In this document: positions 7,017 to 13,594 of the stretch, piece by piece
Position numbering within the stretch: position 1 is the first letter of the stretch
Layout of the letters: each line of letters opens with the position of its first letter
Source: an uncultured Clostridiaceae bacterium
GTDB lineage: Bacteria; Bacillota; Clostridia; Lachnospirales; Lachnospiraceae
NCBI GenBank assembly: GCA_949948825.1
Contig: CATLIJ010000026.1
Coordinates: 1 to 16,399, forward strand
Direction: 5' to 3'
Length of the DNA stretch: 16,399 bases
Program-made: the position numbers and the translations under genes
The notes under the pieces: generated by a model
What the model saw: only the letters and a program-made list of their open reading frames with translations
What the model was told of the DNA's origin: nothing
Databases searched by the model: none

Positions 7017-9146
7017 TTACTCCCGGTCCAACCCGGTCATCAGATTGGGAATGGAGCAGGCTTTGTTAAAACCGCATTCCAGCTCCAGCTCCGGGTCCAG
7101 ATTCAGGTTCAGATCCATATCTAAATCCAGATCCTTCATAAAGAGCTGGTTCTCCTTTCCAAGAGCTCCTGGAATGATGGAAAATGTGTTGGAAATTCCA
7201 TCCTGGGCGTCCATAAAGGATAGCTTGGCCACAGAGGCAAGAGAGGAGACCGCTCCTTTTGAGTCCCGTGTATGCATGGGATTGGCTCCTGGAGCAAATG
7301 CTTCTCCGGCTTTTCTTCCGTCAGGAGTGGAGCCGGTAGCTTTACCATACACCACATTGGAGGTAATGGTCAAGATGGAGGTTGTTGGAATCCCGCCCCG
7401 GTAGCAGTGGTTCTGCTTAATATAATTCATAAAGGTGTGAACGATTTCCACAGCAATCTGGTCTACCCGGTCATCATCATTTCCATATTTGGGGAAGCTT
7501 CCCTTTACATCATAATCCACTACGATTCCGTTTTCATCGCGGATGGTCCGGACTTTTGCGTATTTAATGGCAGAAAGAGAGTCAGCCACAACAGAAAGTC
7601 CTGCAATGCCAGTGGCAAACCAGCGGGTTACATTCATGTCATGGAGCGCCATCTGGATTCGTTCATAGCTGTATTTGTCATGCATATAGTGGATAATGTT
7701 CAGGCTGTTTACATAGACTCCGGCAAGCCACCGCATCATATCCTGATACCGGTCCATGACCTCATCATAATCCAGGTATTCGGATGTGATGGGACGATAT
7801 TTAGGACCTACCTGCTTTTTGCTGATCTCGTCCACACCGCCGTTGATGGCATACAAAAGACACTTGGCAAGATTGGCACGCGCTCCAAAAAACTGCATCT
7901 CTTTTCCGATTTTCATGGAGGAGACACAGCAGGCAATGGCATAGTCATCCCCATGCATTTCCCGCATCAAATCATCATTTTCGTATTGAATGGAAGAGGA
8001 CTCAATGGAGGTGCGGGCGCAGTATTTTTTGAAGTTTTCAGGAAGCCGGACAGACCACAGAACCGTCAGATTTGGTTCCGGGGCAGTGCCAAGAGTTTTT
8101 AAAGTGTGGAGGAAACGGTAAGACATCTTTGTCACCAGATGGCGTCCGTCCACGCCCACGCCGCCGATAGATTCTGTGACCCAGGTGGGATCTCCGGAGA
8201 AAAGGGCATTGTATTCCGGGGTACGGGCAAATTTCACCAGACGGAGCTTCATGACAAAGTGATCCACAAATTCCTGAATCTGTTTTTCGGTGAATGTGCC
8301 TTCTCTCAAATCCCGCTCTGAATAAATATCCAGGAAGGTGGAAATCCGCCCAAGAGACATGGCAGCGCCGTTTTGCTCCTTCACAGCAGCCAGATAGGCA
8401 AAATACGTCCACTGGATGGCTTCCTGTACATTGTCTGCAGGTCCGGAAATGTCAAAGCCATAGATTTGCCCCAGCTCCTTTAACTCTTTCAGGGCGCGGA
8501 TTTGCTCAGACAGCTCTTCCCGAAGGCGGATGACATGGGAATACATGGTGCTGCGGGCTGTCATTTTCTGTTCTTCCTTGTCTTCAATCAGCCGGTCCAC
8601 TCCATACAGGGCTACCCGCCGGTAGTCTCCGATAATCCGGCCGCGGCCATAAGCATCCGGCAGTCCGGTAATAATATGGCTGGAACGGCAGGCACGCATT
8701 TCCGGTGTATAGGCGTCAAACACACCGGCATTGTGGGTCTTTCGGTGGATGGTAAAGAATTGGCTGATTTCCGGGTCCACCTGGTAGCCATTGTCAGCAC
8801 AGGCCTTTTCTGCCATGCGGATGCCGCCGTAAGGCTGCAGTGAGCGCTTAAAGGGCTTATCTGTCTGAAACCCCACAATGGTTTCCTTTTCTTTATCCAA
8901 ATATCCGGGACCATGGGAGGTAATGGTGGAAATAACGCGGGTGTCCATATCCAACACTCCGCCAGCTTCCTGCTCCCGGCGGGAAAGCTCCATCACCTGA
9001 TCCCATAGCTGTGCAGTGTTCCTGGTCGCATCAGCAAGGAAGGATTCATTTCCATCATAGGGGGTATAGTTTTTCTGAATAAAGTTGCGGACATTAATTT
9101 CTCGTTCCCAAACGCCTGGTTGAAAGGCTCTCCATTGATGTTTCAT
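7017..9146 (-). CDS. pflB: Pyruvate formate-lyase core subunit lacking the glycyl-radical domain
   Basis: The 709-residue protein converts pyruvate and CoA to formate and acetyl-CoA in anaerobic fermentation. It has the paired catalytic cysteines Cys406-Cys407 (AIACCVSSMKIG), equivalent to Cys418-Cys419 of the E. coli enzyme. It also has the N-terminal WRAFQPGVWEREINVR region and GGRHLVTKMSYR-like active-site segments. It matches PFL up to DAQDGISNTFSIIPGALGKE. Then, in place of the glycyl-radical domain, it ends in an unusual acidic Leu/Asp/Glu-rich tail and a Cys-containing C-terminus. The radical domain is encoded by the next gene. The ATG has AAGGAGG 8 nt upstream and a near-consensus promoter at 9217-9245. 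Confidence in PFL identity is very high; the two-subunit behaviour is inferred. Confidence 0.93.
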   Translation of the reverse strand: MKHQWRAFQPGVWEREINVRNFIQKNYTPYDGNESFLADATRNTAQLWDQVMELSRREQEAGGVLDMDTRVISTITSHGPGYLDKEKETIVGFQTDKPFKRSLQPYGGIRMAEKACADNGYQVDPEISQFFTIHRKTHNAGVFDAYTPEMRACRSSHIITGLPDAYGRGRIIGDYRRVALYGVDRLIEDKEEQKMTARSTMYSHVIRLREELSEQIRALKELKELGQIYGFDISGPADNVQEAIQWTYFAYLAAVKEQNGAAMSLGRISTFLDIYSERDLREGTFTEKQIQEFVDHFVMKLRLVKFARTPEYNALFSGDPTWVTESIGGVGVDGRHLVTKMSYRFLHTLKTLGTAPEPNLTVLWSVRLPENFKKYCARTSIESSSIQYENDDLMREMHGDDYAIACCVSSMKIGKEMQFFGARANLAKCLLYAINGGVDEISKKQVGPKYRPITSEYLDYDEVMDRYQDMMRWLAGVYVNSLNIIHYMHDKYSYERIQMALHDMNVTRWFATGIAGLSVVADSLSAIKYAKVRTIRDENGIVVDYDVKGSFPKYGNDDDRVDQIAVEIVHTFMNYIKQNHCYRGGIPTTSILTITSNVVYGKATGSTPDGRKAGEAFAPGANPMHTRDSKGAVSSLASVAKLSFMDAQDGISNTFSIIPGALGKENQLFMKDLDLDMDLNLNLDPELELECGFNKACSIPNLMTGLDRE

Positions 9147-9216
9147 AATTTCTGCCTCCTTTTGGGGGATTATTTTAGTGACAGTCTGATGCTGGTATTT
9201 GATTTACCGTAACGAA

Positions 9217-9245
9217 ATTATAGGAGCCGGACAAAAAAACGTCAA
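9217..9245 (-). promoter_or_regulatory. Strong promoter of the PFL operon
   Basis: On the minus strand TTGACG (9245-9240) and a perfect TATAAT (9222-9217) are spaced by 17 nt. Transcription would start near 9210, leaving about 64 nt of leader before the pflB ATG. Confidence 0.8.
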
Positions 9246-9270
9246 GGGGAGCAAACTGCCTTTTTATGGC

Positions 9271-9299
9271 TTGTCAATCCCTGAAAAATATATTATAGT
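9271..9299 (+). promoter_or_regulatory. Promoter of the DUF1858 gene
   Basis: TTGTCA (9271-9276) and TATAGT (9294-9299) have a 17-nt spacer. The start would be near 9306, giving an ~89-nt leader. The leader holds a 6-bp stem (9308-9313 with 9338-9343). It is divergent from the PFL promoter, with -35 boxes about 25 bp apart. Confidence 0.7.
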
Positions 9300-9394
9300 A
9301 GACATAGCGCAGCTGGCATACAGTTTGGAAGTTTTTGGCTGCGTGTAAAGTTTACCATAATGGAAAAGTATGTACAAAAAGGAGGAACTTTCCT

Positions 9395-9598
9395 ATGCAG
9401 ATCAGTAAAGATATGCTGATTGGAGAACTGGTTCAGACTCATGAGCTGATTGCCCCCATGCTGATGCGTGCCGGAATGCACTGCCTTGGCTGTCCGTCCG
9501 CTCAGGGCGAAACCCTGGAGGAAGCCTGTATGGTTCATGGCATTGACTGTGATACCTTGGTATCCGGGATCAATGAAGTGCTGGCAGAGAGAACCTGA
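9395..9598 (+). CDS. DUF1858 small redox-disulfide domain protein
   Basis: The 67-residue protein matches the DUF1858 / hybrid-cluster-protein-associated disulfide domain. It has the N-terminal I-S-K-D-M-L-I-G-E-L-V segment, a CxxC pair (Cys30 and Cys33) in GMHCLGCPSA, and GETLEEAC before a C-terminal helix. The start at 9395 is fixed by GGAGG at 9381-9385 and matches family start points; an in-frame upstream start at 9335 has no ribosome site. The family is often found with redox and iron-sulfur proteins in anaerobes, and its exact reaction is not established. Its divergent promoter shares the intergenic region with the PFL operon, so the two could be co-regulated. Confidence 0.88.
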   Translation: MQISKDMLIGELVQTHELIAPMLMRAGMHCLGCPSAQGETLEEACMVHGIDCDTLVSGINEVLAERT

Positions 9599-9609
9599 GA
9601 ACAAAAAAT

Positions 9610-9794
9610 GTAACAGTTCAGACGGTTAATGGTCTGGAAAAGGAGAGATGTTCACTTTGAACAGGAACACTCTCCTTTTTTTATGCGCAGGCCTGCATAT
9701 GGAAGTTTGCTGCCAGAGCAGCCTGCAGGCCGCGCGGCAGGCATCTTCTTGTCCGTCGAAGACGGGCAAGAAGATGCCCCCCGTGAACAGTAAC
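9610..9794. repeat. Dispersed repeat copy 2, with perfect 18-bp hairpin
   Basis: The ends GTAACAGTTCA (9610-9620) and TGAACAGTAAC (9784-9794) mirror those of the copy at 5254. The last 45 nt (9750-9794) match 5299-5343 at about 41 positions. Arms 9740-9757 and 9761-9778 form an 18-bp stem with one G-U pair and a GAA loop. The stem may also act as a transcription stop for mecA. The left part overlaps the DUF1858 terminator. Confidence 0.6.
9638..9682 (+). terminator. Intrinsic terminator after the DUF1858 gene
   Basis: AAAAGGAGAG plus TGTTC (9638-9653, one bulged A) pairs with GAACA plus CTCTCCTTTT (9665-9679). A run of seven T follows from 9676. The A-run on the other side would let it work in both directions. 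Confidence 0.85.
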
Positions 9795-9823
9795 GAATTT
9801 TCAGAAGAATGATCAGCAGTAAT

Positions 9824-10561
9824 TTAAACTAATGTAAGCTTTTGAAGAGCCTGTTGGCTGATGATCACTTCATAGTGCTCCTGATAGTAGGCTTCTGTGG
9901 CTGCCTGCTGGCGGATCTTCTCCCCATATTCTGCCAGAATGTTGCACACTCGGCTGAATACCAGGGAGTCTGTATCTGCGCTGGACAGGACCAGATAGTA
10001 CTGGGAAGAATCCGGTTTTTTGTACAAAGTATTCATTCCCTCATAGACCTGTCCCACCACTTTTGCGGCAGCAGTCACCTGATCCAGACTGCCAAAACGA
10101 TAGACCCGGGTCTGAATCTGAGAGGCAGCAGAGTCCTCCTGCGGAGAGGCAGGGGCTGTGTCAATCTGAGGCAGTCCTATGATATTCTGCTTTAAAAGCT
10201 CGATTAAACTATCTGCTCCCTCCAGCAGCTCTGTGGTGAAGCCACCATAAAGGCCATCCGAATCCTCCTCTGCTGTGGGGGAAAATTTGGAAAAGCGGGT
10301 GTCCAGCTCTTCCGGATCTTCTATCTTGGTGATGACCAGCATGACGCTTTCATTGGAAAGCGGAATAGCCTCCACCATCAGCGGGATATCCTCCGCATCA
10401 AATCCTACTTCATTGGAGGCCTTTTGAATCATCTCGCGAAACAGATTACGGGCCTTCTCGCTTCCGTATGCCAGTTCGCCCAGGTTCAGATTGCGGACGC
10501 TCAAATCAAAGCTGCTTAACGTGCATCGTATCTGGTTCTCATTAATCCGTTCTATCTTCAT
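9824..10561 (-). CDS. mecA: Adaptor protein MecA
   Basis: The 245-residue protein matches MecA, the adaptor that delivers substrates to the ClpC ATPase of the ClpCP protease in Firmicutes. The N-terminal M-K-I-E-R-I-N-E-N-Q-I-R-C-T segment, with S-S-F-D-L and the FREMIQKAS region, is the substrate-binding domain. An acidic Ser/Pro-rich linker follows (about 110-150). The C-terminal domain, with YRFGSLDQVTAAAKVV and LYKKPDSSQYYLVL, is the ClpC-contacting part. Length is typical. The ATG has AGGGAG 7 nt upstream. Substrates are not predictable from this sequence. Confidence 0.92.
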   Translation of the reverse strand: MKIERINENQIRCTLSSFDLSVRNLNLGELAYGSEKARNLFREMIQKASNEVGFDAEDIPLMVEAIPLSNESVMLVITKIEDPEELDTRFSKFSPTAEEDSDGLYGGFTTELLEGADSLIELLKQNIIGLPQIDTAPASPQEDSAASQIQTRVYRFGSLDQVTAAAKVVGQVYEGMNTLYKKPDSSQYYLVLSSADTDSLVFSRVCNILAEYGEKIRQQAATEAYYQEHYEVIISQQALQKLTLV

Positions 10562-10671
10562 AAGATCACTCCCTTACTTGTATTACGAAGTATCCAGACA
10601 AGCATGTCCAGGACCTGCTTAACCGGATTGTCGTTTGTATGAACTGAAAATGAACCCAATTACCTAATTTA

Positions 10672-10701
10672 ATTATAGTATATAATATAGGCAAAAGGCA
10701 A
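10672..10701 (-). promoter_or_regulatory. mecA promoter
   Basis: On the minus strand TTGCCT (10701-10696) and TATAAT (10677-10672) are separated by 18 nt. The leader to the mecA ATG would be about 105 nt. Confidence 0.55.
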
Positions 10702-10768
10702 TTCTTATGTGAAAAAATTTAGGAAAATTTAAGGTTTGGGAAATTTTTGAAAAAAATTAAAAAGGGTA

Positions 10769-10797
10769 TTGTAAAATATCTCCAGTTATATTAGAAT
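10769..10797 (+). promoter_or_regulatory. Promoter of the kinase gene
   Basis: TTGTAA (10769-10774) and TAGAAT (10792-10797) have a 17-nt spacer in an A+T-rich upstream region. The predicted start near 10804 leaves only about 26 nt before the GTG at 10830. Confidence 0.6.
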
Positions 10798-10829
10798 GTT
10801 CGTACAGAGATGGTTGGGGAAAGAAGGAG

Positions 10830-12263
10830 GTGGAAAGGTTCGAAAACACCACATTATTTGGAAAATATCAGTTGTGCCGGGTTCTGGGCCGCGGAAGAAG
10901 CGGTGTGGTATATCTGGCAAAGCATAAAGACCTGGAGGAATACCGCGCGATCAAGCAGGTAGCCAAAGCCTGTGTAGATGCACAGCAGTTCCGAAAGGAG
11001 GCATTGATACTGAAGTGCATCCGTCATCCGGGAATACCGGTTGTGTACGACCTGGAGGAGGATGAGGATTTCTGTTATCTTATTGAAGAATTTCTGGAAG
11101 GAGATTCTCTGTACGCCCTTGTTTCCGACATGGGGCATTTTTCAAAGGCGATGACGGTCCAATATGGGATTCAGATTTGCCATCTGGTGAATATCTTGCA
11201 TTCGGCAAGACCTACCCCTATTTTGTATCTGGATTTACAACCAAGAAACCTGCTGGTGTGTGGGGACACCATAAAATTAGTGGATTTTGACCACGCGATT
11301 CATCTGGAAGAAGCGGAACATTTGACAAAACGTTACGGAACCATCGGCTGCGCTGCCCCGGAACAGTACACAGGAGCAGTTCTGAACGAGCGGACGGATA
11401 TCTATGCCATTGGTGCTGTTCTCTATTACATGCTGACCGGAGATTTTCCGGGAAAGACGCCTGTGTATCCGAAGGAGCAGATTGACCGGTCCCTGGCGAA
11501 GGTCCTTTATTCCTGTCTGAAAGAGAATCCAAAGGAGCGGTATGAATCAGCAGATCAGCTGGGAAAAGCGTTGGAACAGATTCAGAGGCAGATGGAACAA
11601 AGAAAAGCAGGTGTTTTTCGCAGAGAGCCGGAATCATCTCTGGTAATTGCTGTGGCAGGCGCTTTTAAAGGCGCCGGGGCAACTCATGTGGCTTTGGGAT
11701 TTGCCGCATATCTTCAGAGGAAGGGGTTGTCCGTATTATATGAAGAGAGGAATGAGTCCGGGGTGGTCCGGCAGCTGGCTGTCTGGAAGAAAAGTACCAT
11801 GGACCAGTATGGAGTTTACCGGATCTGCGGACTCTCAATGCTCCCTCTCTATGGAAAGGCGGTAAAGCTGGAGTCACATTTTTATAAGATTGTGGTTCGG
11901 GATTATGGCACGTCCTTTCATCAGTTTTCGCAGGAGACAGCAGATGGGTATATGCTGGTCTGCGGAAGCAAACCCTGGCAGCTGGAGGCGGTCAGGCACG
12001 CTGTTCAATTTCCGGAAAGTCCTCCGGGAATGGCGGTTATCTACAATCAGTTCTGCAGGCAGCTGGCAGAAAAGCTGCCTGGTCCGGCAAGGGAAGCAGA
12101 ATGCTTTCTGATGCCAGATTGTCCCAATCCATTTGTGTGTACAAGAGATGTACAGAAGGTTTATGATGAGATTTTTATGTCATTAACTGGAGGAAAATTA
12201 GGAGGTGTGTTACGGGCATTGTCAGGAAAAGCAGGAAATATTTTTACAAAAAAAGATTTTTAA
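10830..12263 (+). CDS. Ser/Thr protein kinase-like protein fused to a degenerate P-loop (ParA/MinD-like) domain
   Basis: The 477-residue protein has an N-terminal Hanks-type kinase fold (about 13-250). It shows a glycine loop LGRGRSGVVY (19-28), Lys42 in AIK, Glu57, catalytic-loop YLDLQPRN with Asp135 and Asn140, Asp152 in DFD (usually DFG), and AAPE at 175-178. Catalysis is plausible but HRD and DFG are altered. After a linker, residues 270-450 look like a SIMIBI/ParA-type domain whose P-loop reads FKGAGATH (279-286), lacking the nucleotide-binding Lys-Thr pair, with a later RDYG. No transmembrane segment is seen, so it should be cytoplasmic. The GTG start overlaps AAGGAGG, so the exact start is uncertain. 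The stop lies 7 nt after an A7 run, and the next ORF continues in the -1 frame. Confidence 0.82.
   Translation: MERFENTTLFGKYQLCRVLGRGRSGVVYLAKHKDLEEYRAIKQVAKACVDAQQFRKEALILKCIRHPGIPVVYDLEEDEDFCYLIEEFLEGDSLYALVSDMGHFSKAMTVQYGIQICHLVNILHSARPTPILYLDLQPRNLLVCGDTIKLVDFDHAIHLEEAEHLTKRYGTIGCAAPEQYTGAVLNERTDIYAIGAVLYYMLTGDFPGKTPVYPKEQIDRSLAKVLYSCLKENPKERYESADQLGKALEQIQRQMEQRKAGVFRREPESSLVIAVAGAFKGAGATHVALGFAAYLQRKGLSVLYEERNESGVVRQLAVWKKSTMDQYGVYRICGLSMLPLYGKAVKLESHFYKIVVRDYGTSFHQFSQETADGYMLVCGSKPWQLEAVRHAVQFPESPPGMAVIYNQFCRQLAEKLPGPAREAECFLMPDCPNPFVCTRDVQKVYDEIFMSLTGGKLGGVLRALSGKAGNIFTKKDF
12248..12254 (+). other. A7 slippery heptamer, candidate -1 frameshift site
   Basis: In the kinase frame the codons read acA AAA AAA GAT TTT TAA, so A-AAA-AAA has the X-XXY-YYZ phase needed for -1 slippage two codons before the stop. 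Slippage enters exactly the frame of the downstream P-loop ORF. A homopolymer error or phase-variable tract would look the same. Confidence 0.5.
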
Positions 12264-12853
12264 AAGAAAAGCATGGCTCGGAGAAATCCTGGCGTACTCT
12301 TGGAATCTTAGGGGCATGCCGGGGAGTGGGCGCGACTCATCTGGCGGTCTGGACTGCAAACTTTCTGACAGGTGTACAGCAAAGGAGAACCGCAGTGATT
12401 GAGTGGAACAACCATGGGGATTTTTTGTCTATGGGAGAATTTTGTCAGAGAAGAGCTGAGGAAAGCGGGGCATATGGGATTCTGGAAGTGGATTATTTTG
12501 CACAGGCAGGGGCCAGAGAACTGGCAGACTGTCTGAATGGGAATTATCATTCCATTATTTTGGATTATGGAGAGATCACCGGACAGGGACTTCTGGATTG
12601 CGCCCGGTGTGACTTAAAGGTGATTGTCGGTTCGCTCAGTGAGTGGCAGGCAGAGGCGTTTTTGAAGGCTGCAGGGGAGATTGAGAGGCGAGATAAGAGC
12701 TGGCGTTTTGCGGCTGCCTTTGGCAGTGAGGAAGCCAGAAAAATGATGGAAAAGCGTTTTCGGATTTCTGTCCGGCGGGTTCCCAATTGCCTGGATGCAT
12801 TTGTCATCACCCGTGCCGACATAAGTTTTTTTACAGAACTTTTGAGGGATTAA
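12254..12853 (+). CDS. Second degenerate P-loop domain in the -1 frame after the kinase
   Basis: The frame is open from 12170 to the stop at 12851-12853 and has no ATG, GTG or TTG start before the domain begins. The coordinates mark the part read after a -1 shift (199 residues, about 674 in total with the kinase). It contains LGILGACRGVGATHLAV, a degenerate P-loop, then IILDYGE and VIVGSLSEWQAEAF. These align with FKGAGATH, VRDYG and VCGSKPWQLEAV in the kinase protein, so the two domains are paralogues. The first usable start, GTG at 12326, would cut the P-loop in half. A rare ATT at 12218 after AGGAGG (12200-12205) is an alternative separate start. Function unknown. Confidence 0.6.
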   Translation, partial: RFLKEKHGSEKSWRTLGILGACRGVGATHLAVWTANFLTGVQQRRTAVIEWNNHGDFLSMGEFCQRRAEESGAYGILEVDYFAQAGARELADCLNGNYHSIILDYGEITGQGLLDCARCDLKVIVGSLSEWQAEAFLKAAGEIERRDKSWRFAAAFGSEEARKMMEKRFRISVRRVPNCLDAFVITRADISFFTELLRD

Positions 12854-12993
12854 CGAAACCAGATACGCCGGATAAGGAATTTTGTGTCACAGCTTTTTTC
12901 CTTGTGGAGCGGGTTTGAAGCATACAGGCAGAAGGCCCGTATGGGATAAACCGGTGTGTCTGGCATTTGGGTAGATTCGGAATGGAGGGACAC

Positions 12994-13311
12994 GTGGGGA
13001 AAAGATATCTTTTATACGGAAAGGATCGGCAGGTTTTTTTAGATGGCCTGCAGCGGTTTCAGGACCGGGGAGTACTGATTTTGATTGACAAGAAAAAGGC
13101 TGGTCCTGAAGACTGGAACCGGATTTTGGAGATTCAGCCAGACGGGAGCTTTTACATGGGGGATTATATTATGGAAGAGGTTGTTGTGAGGGGAGATGGT
13201 CTGCAGCAGTCTGAGGTTTTGCGTGAAGACTCAGAGGCATATAAAGCACAGGCGCAGAGAACCTGTAAGATACTCAGGGAAATCCGGTTTGACCGGGTGT
13301 ATAACCGGTAA
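12994..13311 (+). CDS. Small hypothetical protein downstream of the kinase locus
   Basis: The 105-residue product (M-G-K-R-Y-L-L-Y-G start) is not recognised. It is soluble-looking, with alternating hydrophobic segments in VLILIDKKKAG and FYMGDYIMEEVVV that suggest a small alpha/beta fold, and a charged C-terminal helix. The GTG at 12994 is chosen because GGAGGG (12984-12989) lies 4 nt upstream; an in-frame ATG at 12982 and TTG at 12967 have no ribosome site. It follows the P-loop ORF by 140 nt on the same strand and may belong to its transcript. Confidence 0.5.
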   Translation: MGKRYLLYGKDRQVFLDGLQRFQDRGVLILIDKKKAGPEDWNRILEIQPDGSFYMGDYIMEEVVVRGDGLQQSEVLREDSEAYKAQAQRTCKILREIRFDRVYNR

Positions 13312-13334
13312 AACCGGAGAACAGACAGAAACGG

Positions 13335-13367
13335 GGCGCTGCTGCTTTGGCGGCAGGGGACAGCGCC
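13335..13367. other. G+C-rich hairpin in intergenic region
   Basis: GGCGCTG (13335-13341) pairs with CAGCGCC (13361-13367), with an inner CTGC/GCAG. The rest of 13312-13500 shows no gene. Within it TGCTTTGGCGGCAG (13343-13356) is identical to a segment in the structured RNA at 15848-15861. Confidence 0.4.
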
Positions 13368-13518
13368 GGATTTGGTGAGAATCCCAATTCAGCCTGGGAG
13401 ATGACGGCGCGGGCGGAGTGATGCAGGGAGAGTCGGCTGTGTAACATGGAGCAGCTGGCTCTTCTTTGGAATATGACAGAATAATTCAATAAAATTTAAC
13501 ACAAGAACCCCAAAAGTG

Positions 13519-13527
13519 TGGTATACT
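13519..13527 (+). promoter_or_regulatory. Extended -10 promoter of the GH18 gene
   Basis: TGG followed by TATACT (13522-13527) gives an extended -10 element; only a weak TTAACA lies upstream at 13496-13501. The start near 13534 would exclude the in-frame ATG at 13532, supporting initiation at 13595. Confidence 0.55.
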
Positions 13528-13594
13528 GTTCATGCAGGCGATGAGCATTGCGAAAAAAGACAGCAATCCAAACATACAAAGCAGAGGTGTTTTA

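Noticed and set aside
6954..7019. PFL split explained as a single nonsense mutation
   Set aside because: The two parts share a frame, but a perfect ribosome site precedes the second ORF and the extra linker is absent from normal PFL. A mutation alone does not explain this.
7272..8102. 276-codon plus-strand ORF
   Set aside because: It lies entirely inside the well-supported minus-strand pflB, with no ribosome site or recognisable product.
13360..13440. Cobalamin-type riboswitch suggested by GGTGAGAATCC
   Set aside because: The conserved GCCACTG and other core elements are missing, and the GH18 promoter lies downstream of it.
13532..13594. Upstream ATG for the GH18 gene
   Set aside because: It precedes the predicted transcription start from TATACT and has no ribosome site; 13595 gives a normal membrane-anchor N-terminus.
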